A DNA stretch of 32,860 nucleotides from Candidatus Kuenenia stuttgartensis (GTDB taxonomy: Bacteria; Planctomycetota; Planctomycetia; Pirellulales; UBA1268), in contig CAMDFJ010000017.1 of the NCBI GenBank assembly GCA_945897435.1, positions 1 to 32,860 of the forward strand, read 5' to 3'. Below are positions 10,077 through 18,614 of this stretch, piece after piece (the stretch's first letter is position 1; each line of letters opens with the position of its first letter). The notes beneath the pieces are model-generated. The model was not told the origin of the DNA and did not search any database. It saw nothing but the letters and a program-made list of their open reading frames with translations. The translations under genes and the position numbers were made by a program.

Positions 10077-10520
10077 TCAGAATCCACCCTCGACGACCGC
10101 GCCGCACTGGTGGCAGCGGGGCAGGCTCGGCGAGACCGGCGTCGGCATCGCACCTTCGCAGAGCATGCCATGGAGCCGCGGAAAGCACGGCGGCAGCGTC
10201 ATGCAGTTTTCACGGGCAAACCGCCGCAGGTGAAGCTGCTGCCGCGGATCCGCATGAAACACCGTCCCGTGGAGGTGCGATCCGCAGGACGGCTGGCAGG
10301 GCTGGCCGTAGACGTTGCCATGCCATGGAGGCTGCTGCACGGCGTTGCATCCGCATCCCCCGGCCGCCGAGGAGGCGGTGGGCGCAGCCGTCTCCTCGGT
10401 GATGGCGATCGAATCCTGCGCGAAGGCGGCGCGACACGGGCAGATCGCGGCGATCGCTGCGGCGATCAGCAGGGTGGCACAAAGGGGGCTGGCGACTCGC
10501 AACGGTGGGACTCCACTCAC
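10077..10520 (-). CDS. Small secreted Cys/His-rich protein of unknown function
   Basis: N-terminal signal-peptide-like RVASPLCATLLIAAAIAAICPCRAAFAQDS; then GGCGCN, QPCQPSCGSH, MLCEGA, LPRCHQCGA. GTG start at 10520 uncertain. Confidence 0.55.
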   Translation of the reverse strand: MSGVPPLRVASPLCATLLIAAAIAAICPCRAAFAQDSIAITEETAAPTASSAAGGCGCNAVQQPPWHGNVYGQPCQPSCGSHLHGTVFHADPRQQLHLRRFARENCMTLPPCFPRLHGMLCEGAMPTPVSPSLPRCHQCGAVVEGGF

Positions 10521-10680
10521 GACTGACGGCGGACGACACAATCCACGACACGACCGAACGCACTTCCGACGGGAGGATCTTCGACGCGTTTCACCGGGCG
10601 GGTTCACCGGGGGGGCAAATCGGTGAGGACATGACGGTTGTGCCGCCGGTGCGGCCCTGAAAACGGGGTCCTCGGGTAGG

Positions 10681-11937
10681 ATGTCAGCCATGCCCGCCAA
10701 ACGCATTGCGATCGAGATGGATTACGGGGCGGCCGATCCACTCCGACTGGAGATCGGCCGCGATCGGCTTGCTGCCGACTGTCGCGGACCCGACGGTACA
10801 GAGGCTGGGGCGGCCGGCCAGATCACGGCGACGGCCTTGCGGGCAGGTGCCGAGTCTCCGCTTGCGAAGCATGTCGTTCCCGGCGACCGGGTGACTGTGG
10901 CGTTGGCTGGAGCGGGACCGCAGTCTCTGGCCGTGACCGATGCGATCCTCACCGAGCTGCAGGCCGGCGGCGTGGCCGACGGCGACGTCACACTCCTGCA
11001 TTCCCCGCCGTTCGATCCGCTCGAGGCCTCCCTGTCGGACGCCGACAGATCAGCCGATGCCTCGGGGCCTCAGTCCCCGATCCCGGGAGCGGTCAAGTTT
11101 CATCCCGAAATCGATGCCGAAACCGCCTATCTTGCGGCGGACGAGGAGGCCCGTCCGATCCATGTCGCCCGAGCGCTGGTGGATGCCGATGTAGTGATCG
11201 CGGTCGGGGAATGGGGATTCGATGCCACATTTGGCGGCCGATCGCTGAAGGGGGAACTCTGGCCCACATTTGCCCGACAGTCGAGCCGGCTTGAACTCGC
11301 AAAGGCATTGGCCCGAAAGGGCCAAAACGCATTGCCGGAATGGCGGACGGTGATGCAGGACACCCTCTGGCAACTCGGCGTCTGTGCGAATCTTCGGCTG
11401 GTCGCCGGCCGCGGCGATTCGCTGGCGGCGGCCGAGTTTGGGCTCGCCTCAGAGGCCGTTGATCGGGCCCGTGAGGCGGCAGCCGCATGGAGACCCGAAC
11501 TCTCCGCCCCGGCGATGGTCGCCGTCTGCACGCTCGCCGATCCAACCGCCGGATTCGCAGCAATCACGCGGGCCGTGGCCGCGGGATCCCGGGCGACGCT
11601 GCCTTCCGGGACCGTCTGCGTCGCCTGCGCCGGATCAAAGCCACCCGGGGTGATCTTCTCCCGTTGGCGGCAGGGAACACCTCTCGCCCCGCTGATCCAC
11701 GAGGCGGTCGCGAGCGGTGATCCCAGCCTGATCGCGGACGCCCTGCTGACGAGATTCTTCGCCCGCCGGCTCGGAGACCGGCGGCTCGTGCTGCTTTCGG
11801 GACTCGATGAATCGACGGTCGAGGATCTGGAATTTGGATACGCGGAGTCGACCGCCGTGATCGAGCGGCTCGCCAGCCGGGCCGAAAGCGTCGTTCTCCT
11901 TCATGAAGCCGACAGGATGCTGCCCCGGCTCAAGTAA
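10681..11937 (+). CDS. LarA-like (lactate racemase domain/DUF2088) protein, divergent
   Basis: LarA-type N-terminal layout (GDRVTVALAGAGPQSLAVTDAILTEL), ...RPIHVARALVDADVVIAVGEWGFDATFGGRSLKG..., C-terminal SKPPGVIFSRWRQGTPLAPLI. Confidence 0.65.
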   Translation: MSAMPAKRIAIEMDYGAADPLRLEIGRDRLAADCRGPDGTEAGAAGQITATALRAGAESPLAKHVVPGDRVTVALAGAGPQSLAVTDAILTELQAGGVADGDVTLLHSPPFDPLEASLSDADRSADASGPQSPIPGAVKFHPEIDAETAYLAADEEARPIHVARALVDADVVIAVGEWGFDATFGGRSLKGELWPTFARQSSRLELAKALARKGQNALPEWRTVMQDTLWQLGVCANLRLVAGRGDSLAAAEFGLASEAVDRAREAAAAWRPELSAPAMVAVCTLADPTAGFAAITRAVAAGSRATLPSGTVCVACAGSKPPGVIFSRWRQGTPLAPLIHEAVASGDPSLIADALLTRFFARRLGDRRLVLLSGLDESTVEDLEFGYAESTAVIERLASRAESVVLLHEADRMLPRLK

Positions 11938-12009
11938 TTGGCTGTCAGGCAGGTCCCGAACCGTAGGATCGATCAGAGGCAGCGAGAGATCGCCGGTCGT
12001 CTGCTCCGG

Positions 12010-12044
12010 AAAAAGAAACAGGACCGCTTTCGCGGTCCCGTTTC
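12010..12044 (-). terminator. Rho-independent terminator downstream of the PEP-CTERM gene
   Basis: Minus-strand reading: GAAACgGGACCGC-GAAA-GCGGTCCtGTTTC followed by TTTTT (12-bp stem with one mismatch, GNRA-type tetraloop). Confidence 0.8.
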
Positions 12045-12118
12045 CTGAACTCCATCCACCACCACGCGGATGTGTGTATTGCGACCGTTACGAGGCCACG
12101 GTCGAGGGCATTGGGCGA

Positions 12119-13027
12119 TCAAGCCTGGGAGGCGATCGCACCGGTCGTCGAATCCTCGCCGCCGGCGTCGTTCCCGGCCGGCTGCCGCTGCTTGCGGCGG
12201 CGGTAGCCGTTGGCGAGCACGCCTGCCGCACCGAGCCCGGCCAGGATCAGGGTCGGCGGTTCGGGCACCGCGACGAGATCGACGGGGGCGTTCACGTTGA
12301 AGTTCGTGACCGATGTCCGAGCCGTTCCGTACACCGAAGCCGCTCCGAGGTCGACCGTGAATTGAAGGAGGGCACCGGTGATGTTGCGGCCCGGAGCCAC
12401 ACCTGCGGCCGCCTTGACCGAATTCCAGTCGATGTTCGCAGAACCGCTCCAGTTGCCGGTCGTGGCAACACTCTGCGGCCCGACGCTGGTCACGGTGGAC
12501 GGCGTGATCACCATGCTTCCGAGCGTCGATTGGGCGCTGCTCCACGGGGCCCAGTCGACACCCGTGACCTGGAGCGAATACACGCCCGCCATCGTGACCT
12601 TCGCCTGTCCTCCGGCAAACGGAGCCCAGACGGAGTAGTCTCCGCCCAGTGTCAGGGAGGTTCCAGTGAAGGCATAGCCGCCCTCGAGGGCTGTTCCCTT
12701 CGACTGCATCGACATCGAAAGTTGCGAGGCCTTGTACTTGAGGTCGAACGCGGCCGTCCCGCTTGTCTCGATCACCGAGTTGTTGAAGTCCTGCGGCGCG
12801 AAGGACAGCTGCGGGTTTGGCATCTGCGAGTAGACCGGTGTCAGCGGCGTGAAGAGCGAGGGAGGGATCGTTGCCCCGCTCTCCGTAACGTCATGAAAGC
12901 CTGCCTTCGAGCCTTCAAACGTGCCGAGTGGGATGGTGCCTGCAACGGCAGGCTGCGAACCGACGGCAGCCGCAATGACGGCGGCGGCAATCAGGCCTGT
13001 CGCCTTGGAGGAAATGGAAGTGAACAT
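12119..13027 (-). CDS. PEP-CTERM sorting-domain exported protein
   Basis: Signal peptide MFTSISSKATGLIAAAVIAAAVGSQPAVAG; C-terminus VPEPPTLILAGLGAAGVLANGYRRRKQRQ (PEP motif, TM, basic tail). Confidence 0.9.
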   Translation of the reverse strand: MFTSISSKATGLIAAAVIAAAVGSQPAVAGTIPLGTFEGSKAGFHDVTESGATIPPSLFTPLTPVYSQMPNPQLSFAPQDFNNSVIETSGTAAFDLKYKASQLSMSMQSKGTALEGGYAFTGTSLTLGGDYSVWAPFAGGQAKVTMAGVYSLQVTGVDWAPWSSAQSTLGSMVITPSTVTSVGPQSVATTGNWSGSANIDWNSVKAAAGVAPGRNITGALLQFTVDLGAASVYGTARTSVTNFNVNAPVDLVAVPEPPTLILAGLGAAGVLANGYRRRKQRQPAGNDAGGEDSTTGAIASQA

Positions 13028-13191
13028 TGATCGTATTCCTGCGTTCGTGATGGAGTTCATCCGGGTTTGCGGCCCGACGCCGCCTCCCGATATCGCCTCC
13101 GGCGGGTGCGACCCCGACGGATCCCGTGGACGTGAAGCAGTCGAAAGGTGGTGGTGACTGCTCCCCGACCGGCGGCCGAGTGAACCGTTCC

Positions 13192-13221
13192 GGAGCGAAA
13201 TGCTCTGGAGCGAATTGCTCT
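13192..13221. repeat. Tandem 15-bp hairpin repeat GGAGCGAAATGCTCT/GGAGCGAATTGCTCT
   Basis: Two adjacent copies with 1 mismatch; each forms GAGC-5nt-GCTC; ~165 bp upstream of the PEP-CTERM start. Confidence 0.6.
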
Positions 13222-13510
13222 GGGATGAATCAGATCCCGTTGAGTGCGGTAAATGCCCCGGGCCACCTGCCCGCATCAGCGGTGCGGAGTGGCTCGCCCA
13301 TGCCCGGCGTCGTCTGGCCCGCCGGGCGACGCGGCGCCGGGCGTTTCTCGACAGCGGCCCGCGGAGCCGACGCGATGTCGTCCGCAGACGCAGTCGCGAC
13401 GAACCGGCGGAGCGGGTTGGGCGGGAACGTGACATGGGATGCTTGTGTCTCTGGGCGATCGTGAACGGATGGAGTGCGAGAACGGCCGGGAAGGAAGCGG
13501 CCTGGAACGA

Positions 13511-13693
13511 CTACCAGGCGAACCGCTTGTTGCGACGGCGGTGGATACCGTTGGTCTGCGTCGGGCCGCGACCCGAGCGGGCATATCGGGGCTGTGAGGA
13601 CTTCCGGGAGTCGTGGTCGCTCTCGCGGCGGTCGCGGATTCGCTGCGACGAGTAGTCGAGATCGGAGCCGTCGGCGTAGTAGGGGGCGGACAT
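13511..13693 (-). CDS. Small basic protein (60 aa), unknown function
   Basis: MSAPYYADGSDLDYSSQRIRDRRESDHDSRKSSQPRYARSGRGPTQTNGIHRRRNKRFAW; SD-like AAGGAGAAGCTCGCC-ATG; 76 bp downstream of the next gene on the same strand. Confidence 0.5.
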   Translation of the reverse strand: MSAPYYADGSDLDYSSQRIRDRRESDHDSRKSSQPRYARSGRGPTQTNGIHRRRNKRFAW

Positions 13694-13769
13694 GGCGAGC
13701 TTCTCCTTCAGGGCTTGGAATTTGGGACGGTGAATTTCCGGACGTCGGGATCGATGGAAACCGAATTGA

Positions 13770-14267
13770 TCAACGGGTGGCGGCGAACGACGGAACTCCC
13801 GCACGCAGGCGACGGGCCTCGACGCAGAGGCTGGTCAGGCTGTCGCCGTCACAGACGCCGGGGAGATAGAGCCAGGCACCGAGTTGGCGGGCCCAGAGTT
13901 CCTCGTCGATGTTGTCTTCCGAGCCGCAGACAACCAGCAGCGTGCCCGGACGGGCGGCGAACTCCTCGGCCAACTCGATCGTGTCGTTGACGCGGTCGCC
14001 GAGGGGCGAGGCGACATCGACGATCACCAGATGAAAATCACTGTCGACGGCCGTGCGGAGATCGGCGGACGATTCGGGTGCCGAGCAATCGAGCCAGCCA
14101 GCGAGTTCGATCGCTCCCTCGAAGCGGCGGCGACGCGAGGCATCCCCCGTCACGACAAGGCAATCGAGACGTCCCGTGCGACGTCCAACGCGGGTCTTTG
14201 CCATCTCAGCAGCGGAATGCTGCGTGACGACTTCCGACGTGATACCGACTGCGGCGACCATCATCAT
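13770..14267 (-). CDS. Receiver-like (CheY-fold) domain protein, probably degenerate
   Basis: DCLVVTGDASRRRRFEGAIELAGW...DFHLVIVDVASPLGDRVNDTIELAEEF...LLVVCGSEDNIDEELWARQLGAWLYLPGV; strong SD GAGGAGGTGTCAG-ATG. Confidence 0.65.
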   Translation of the reverse strand: MMMVAAVGITSEVVTQHSAAEMAKTRVGRRTGRLDCLVVTGDASRRRRFEGAIELAGWLDCSAPESSADLRTAVDSDFHLVIVDVASPLGDRVNDTIELAEEFAARPGTLLVVCGSEDNIDEELWARQLGAWLYLPGVCDGDSLTSLCVEARRLRAGVPSFAATR

Positions 14268-14438
14268 CTGACACCTCCTCGTGTTCGTTGGTTTGAGTGC
14301 TCCGTAGCGGAGGAGAAGAAATGCACACCTCGTGCCAGATCTCATGCCAGGCATGCAGACAGAGCGCAACTCGTGTCTGCGTATGGCGATTGCGTCGCGA
14401 AAAAAAATTCCGACGACGCTCAGAAGCAAAACCGCCGT

Positions 14439-14560
14439 CTCACGAGAGTGGTGAGCGACTGGCTGGAGTCGGCTGGCCTGCTGCCTCAGAAACCCCTGTT
14501 TTCCAAGGGGAAAAGCGTTATCTCACCGTTATGGTGAGGGGCTCACAGGATTCGTGAGCC
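14439..14560. repeat. Cluster of four stem-loops, three with CTCAC/GTGAG stems
   Basis: CTCAC-gagagtg-GTGAG (14439-14455); CCCCT-gttttcca-AGGGG (14493-14510); CTCACC-gttat-GGTGAG (14522-14538); GGCTCAC-aggattc-GTGAGCC (14540-14560). Confidence 0.75.
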
Positions 14561-14561
14561 T

Positions 14562-15578
14562 TCAACGGGACTCTGGTCCACTCACCCGATACCGCAGACT
14601 CGTGGCGGCGATCGGCCCCCAGATACGGCAATCGCGGCTTGCGGAAGGAAAGTCGCCGAGGCAGAACACCTCGCCGGCAGCAAGCCTCCAGGATCTGATC
14701 CCATTCGCTGCCGGCCGATGCACCAGATCCCGCCAGACGACAATCCGCTCGAGCTGGATTCCCTCGACGTTCGCCGCTGCCTCGATCCGCCAGGCGAGCG
14801 CTGGAGGATCGACCTGCGGTTCTCCAGCCTCCGGCCAATCCGTCGCAATCGTCCAGGTGATGCCTGGCTGCCTCGCCACCGGCGGGATCGCCCCCCGCCA
14901 GACACCCTCCGTGCCCTCGATCCGCCAGGCCGCCGCCACGAATCGGCCGTCGAGGCGTCCTGCGATCAAGGCATGCCGCCCACTGCCGGTCGGGGTGAAT
15001 CGGACCGCACGTTCATCGATCGAGAGCGAGATTCGCCACGGATCCTCTACCGACGTCGCAGCGACGTCGACGACGGCGGCGAGTCCGACGTCGCGGGCAG
15101 GAAGCAAAAGCCGCCGCTCGCCGGTCGCAAAAGGGGCGTCGTCGAGCAGGGCGGTTTCAAAGCCCGCCCGTCCGCTTCCAGCCCCGGTAGACACGGTCGC
15201 GAACGGCACTGCCAGGGCGGTCTCTGCCAGCAGCGCCGGCGGTGTGAGCAGCCGCAGGCCGTCGATCCAGAGGTCGTCCTCGGCGATCGCTACCCGCTCG
15301 CCCGGCAGGCCGACGAGCCGCTTCACCGTATCGACGCCATCCTCCACTCGCACGATCCAGCGGTCGAACCGTTGCAGCGGCCAGAGGCGGCCGAACCGGG
15401 GCCACGGTCCCGTCTTGACGATGTCTCCGGGCATGAGCCCAGGCGCCATCGAGAGGCCATCGACCTCCCAGCGGAGGGGCTGAAGGAGCCAGACGGCGGC
15501 CCAGCAGACGGCGATCGGGACGGCGACCAGAAGGGTGCGACGCATGGCGGCCGCCAGTATCGCATCCAGGGCCGTCAC
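14562..15578 (-). CDS. Signal peptidase I (S26 family) with a large internal insertion
   Basis: N-terminal TM; VDGLSMAPGLMPGD (Ser box), VKRLVGLPGERVAI (Lys box), C-terminal GEVFCLGDFPSASRDCRIWGPI. GTG 15578 overlaps upstream stop; ATG 15545 is an alternative. Confidence 0.85.
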   Translation of the reverse strand: MTALDAILAAAMRRTLLVAVPIAVCWAAVWLLQPLRWEVDGLSMAPGLMPGDIVKTGPWPRFGRLWPLQRFDRWIVRVEDGVDTVKRLVGLPGERVAIAEDDLWIDGLRLLTPPALLAETALAVPFATVSTGAGSGRAGFETALLDDAPFATGERRLLLPARDVGLAAVVDVAATSVEDPWRISLSIDERAVRFTPTGSGRHALIAGRLDGRFVAAAWRIEGTEGVWRGAIPPVARQPGITWTIATDWPEAGEPQVDPPALAWRIEAAANVEGIQLERIVVWRDLVHRPAANGIRSWRLAAGEVFCLGDFPSASRDCRIWGPIAATSLRYRVSGPESR

Positions 15579-16243
15579 TTCGGCTGACGGCGGCGGATTT
15601 CGAGCAGCACGCTCTCGTTGTCGCTGCCCCGGATCGGCCAGGCGGCGATCCGGCGGATGGAGACCTTCTTCCCAAAACCCTTGTGACGGGCCTCCCCCTT
15701 CTCCTCCTCCCAGCGCGGACCCTTGATCACGAGCATCCGCCCGTAGGCGTCGCAGATCGGCTCGAACCAGCCGAGCAGCTTCACCAGCGGCGCGACCGCC
15801 CGGACGACGAGCGTGTCGAATCGCTTTCCAGCGGCATCTGCATCGGCGACGACCGCCTGAGCCGCGGCCTCGTGCACCGGCAGCGGCAGACGGATCTCAT
15901 CCAGAATCCCCCGTACCGCCCGGGCCTTCTTGGCGACACTGTCGGCCAGTTCCACCCGCAGATCGGGCCTCAGGATCGCGAGGATCACGCCCGGCACACC
16001 ACCGCCGGTGCCCACATCGAGCACCCGCTCGGCGTTGGCGAGATGCGGGGCGATCGCCGCGGCATCGGCCAGGTCGCGGGAGACGAACAGGGCGGCATCG
16101 GTATGACGCGTGAGATTCAGCCGCTCGTTCCAAGACCAGAGGCTCGCCGCGTAGGCGGCGAGCCTCTGGATGGCTTCGGACGGAACCGTGATGCCCAGTC
16201 GCTCCGACTCGTCGGCGATTGACCGGGAAAGTTCCTGGTGCAT
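15575..16243 (-). CDS. rsmG: 16S rRNA (guanine527-N7)-methyltransferase
   Basis: WNERLNLTRHTD, VLDVGTGGGVPGVILAILRPDLRVELADSVAKKARAV, VVRAVAPL. N-terminal extension of the 347 aa ORF is antisense to nothing real and is read within glnN; start taken at MHQELS. Confidence 0.94.
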   Translation of the reverse strand: MHQELSRSIADESERLGITVPSEAIQRLAAYAASLWSWNERLNLTRHTDAALFVSRDLADAAAIAPHLANAERVLDVGTGGGVPGVILAILRPDLRVELADSVAKKARAVRGILDEIRLPLPVHEAAAQAVVADADAAGKRFDTLVVRAVAPLVKLLGWFEPICDAYGRMLVIKGPRWEEEKGEARHKGFGKKVSIRRIAAWPIRGSDNESVLLEIRRRQPK

Positions 16244-18417
16244 CACTTGATGAACAACATCTCGCGGTACGTCGGCAACGGCCAGAGGTCGTCGGGCAGG
16301 ATCATCTCGATCTGGTCGGCCGTTTCCCGAAGGGTCGCCATCGCAGGGATGACGTCGTCGTGGAAGTGCTTGACTTCGGCCCGCAGATCCCCGGCGCCGT
16401 GGTGGCCGAGGGCCTTCTCCAGAGACTCGATCCTCGACTCCAGTTCTCCAACCAGTTTGGTCAGCTTGTCGAGCGTGCCCATGTGCACCGTGTGGCCCAG
16501 ATTTTTGAGCTGGGAGGCCGTGCCGACCAGTTCGCCCTGATACCGGTAGCTGGCCGGCAGAATCAGGGTCTTGGCGATCTGCAGGGCGGCCTGGGCCTCG
16601 GTGTTGATGTCCTTGCAATACCGCTCCATGTAGATGTCGTAGCGGCTCCGCATCTCCCGTTCGGAAAGCACGCCGTACTTCTCGAAGAGGGCGATGTTCT
16701 TCGGCGACACGAGCACGTCGAGGGCCTCGGGCGTCGCCTTCAGATTTGGCAGGCCCCGCTTCGCGGCCTCATCGTGCCATTCCTGCGAATAGCCGTTGCC
16801 GTTGAAGATCACCGCCTTGTGCTGGGAGATGATCTGCTGGAGCAGTTTCTCAACGGCCGCTGGCAGCTTGGACGCGTCACCGCCGGTGGCCTGTTCAAGC
16901 TCGGTGGCGATGAAGTCGAGGCTCTCGGCAACGATCGTGTTGAGGGCCACGAGCGGCCCGGCGATCGACTGGCTCGAGCCGACGGCCCGGAATTCAAACT
17001 TGTTGCCGGTGAAGGCGAAGGGGCTGGTCCGGTTGCGATCGCCGGCATGCTTGGGAAGGGTCGGCAGGGTGTCGACGCCGACCGTCAGCGTGCCGGTCGA
17101 CTTGCTGCTCGTCGCCTTGCCCTTTTCGATCTGCTCAAACACGTCGGCCAGCTGTTCGCCGAGGAAAATCGAGATGATCGCCGGAGGCGCCTCGTTCGCA
17201 CCGAGGCGATGGTCGTTGCCGCTGGCGGCGACGACGGCCCGAAGCATGTCGGAGTGGATGTGGACCGCCCGGATCACAGCGGCGCAGAAAACGAGAAACT
17301 GCATGTTTGCATGCGGCGTCTCGCCCGGCTCGAGAAGGTTGCCGAGCCGGCAGCCGATCGACCAGTTGACGTGCTTGCCAGAGCCGTTGATGCCGGCGAA
17401 CGGCTTCTCGTGCAGTAGGCAGGCCATGCCATACTTCTGAGCGACCCGGGTCAGCGTCTGCATGATCGTCTGCTGGTGATCGGTCGCGATGTTGGCGTTT
17501 TCGTACATCGGGGCGATCTCGTACTGGCTCGGAGCGACCTCGTTGTGCCGGGTCTTCACCGGCACGCCGAGCTTGTAGAGCTCACGTTCGACGTCCATCA
17601 TGCAGGCCAGCACACGCTCCGGAATCGCGCCGAAATACTGGTCCTCGAATTCCTGTCCCTTCGGCGGCTTGGCTCCGAAGAGCGTTCGACCGGCCATCAG
17701 CAGGTCGGGCCTGGCGAAGTAGAAGTTGCGGTCGATGAGGAAGTATTCCTGCTCCGGGCCGGCCGAGGCCGACACCTGGCCGACGTCCTTGTGGCCAAAC
17801 AGGGCGAGCACGCGGCGGGCCTGCTTGTCGACGGCCTGCATCGACCGCAACAGGGGCGTCTTCTTGTCGAGGGCCTCACCCGTCCAGGAGCAGAAGGCGG
17901 TGGGGATGCAGAGCGTGGTACCGTTCGGATTGTCGAGGATGTAGGCGGGACTCGTCGGATCCCAGGCCGTGTAGCCGCGGGCCTCGAAGGTGGCGCGAAG
18001 GCCGCCCGAGGGAAAGCTCGAGGCGTCCGGCTCGCCCTGGATCAGTTCCTTGCCGGAGAACTCGGCGATGGCATCGCCGTCGCCCGTCGGCGTGAGGAAA
18101 CTGTCGTGCTTCTCGGCGGTCAGGCCGGTGAGCGGATAGAAGACGTGGGCATAGTGGGTGGCCCCCTTCTCGATGGCCCAGTCCTTCATCGCCAGAGCCA
18201 CGGCATCGGCGATCGAGTGGTCGATCGGCTTGCCCTGCTTGATCGTGGCCTGCAGCGCCTTGTAGACGCTCTTCGGCAGCCTGTCCTTCATGACCGAATC
18301 GCTGAACACGTTCGCCCCGAAGATCTCGCTGGTCGGGGTTTCGCGGAAGTTCCAAGCCTGGCCGTTCGACTTGTAGTTGTTGATGGCTGCGATGGCACTG
18401 GCGCGGGCTGCGGTCAT
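16243..18417 (-). CDS. glnN: Glutamine synthetase type III
   Basis: ~724 aa GSIII features: [65 protein letters not shown]. Confidence 0.95.
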   Translation of the reverse strand: MTAARASAIAAINNYKSNGQAWNFRETPTSEIFGANVFSDSVMKDRLPKSVYKALQATIKQGKPIDHSIADAVALAMKDWAIEKGATHYAHVFYPLTGLTAEKHDSFLTPTGDGDAIAEFSGKELIQGEPDASSFPSGGLRATFEARGYTAWDPTSPAYILDNPNGTTLCIPTAFCSWTGEALDKKTPLLRSMQAVDKQARRVLALFGHKDVGQVSASAGPEQEYFLIDRNFYFARPDLLMAGRTLFGAKPPKGQEFEDQYFGAIPERVLACMMDVERELYKLGVPVKTRHNEVAPSQYEIAPMYENANIATDHQQTIMQTLTRVAQKYGMACLLHEKPFAGINGSGKHVNWSIGCRLGNLLEPGETPHANMQFLVFCAAVIRAVHIHSDMLRAVVAASGNDHRLGANEAPPAIISIFLGEQLADVFEQIEKGKATSSKSTGTLTVGVDTLPTLPKHAGDRNRTSPFAFTGNKFEFRAVGSSQSIAGPLVALNTIVAESLDFIATELEQATGGDASKLPAAVEKLLQQIISQHKAVIFNGNGYSQEWHDEAAKRGLPNLKATPEALDVLVSPKNIALFEKYGVLSEREMRSRYDIYMERYCKDINTEAQAALQIAKTLILPASYRYQGELVGTASQLKNLGHTVHMGTLDKLTKLVGELESRIESLEKALGHHGAGDLRAEVKHFHDDVIPAMATLRETADQIEMILPDDLWPLPTYREMLFIK

Positions 18418-18529
18418 GGAAAGAATCCTTCTTCGGGTTGGGCGCGAGCCTGGGGGCTGGCGCTGGGAAAACGGGCTGGCGGAAGGAGGGGGGGCGATCG
18501 ACGCGCGCCACAGCCAGAAGGAGAATCCT

Positions 18530-18572
18530 GTAACGCTCGCGGAACTCTTACGTTCCGAATCGCAGGGTAACG
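18530..18572. promoter_or_regulatory. Possible operator or leader structure upstream of glnN
   Basis: GGAAC-TCTTAC-GTTCC hairpin (18541-18556) flanked by direct repeats GTAACG (18530-18535 and 18567-18572). Confidence 0.3.
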
Positions 18573-18614
18573 GTCCTGCGGGCGGCGTTCAAGTAGCCGC
18601 CAAACACGGCACTG

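Noticed and set aside
13200-13655. 151-aa plus-strand ORF (MLWSELLWDESDPVECGKCPG...)
   Set aside because: No clear SD, Arg/Trp-biased composition, and it overlaps a small minus-strand ORF with better SD; kept only as ambiguous.
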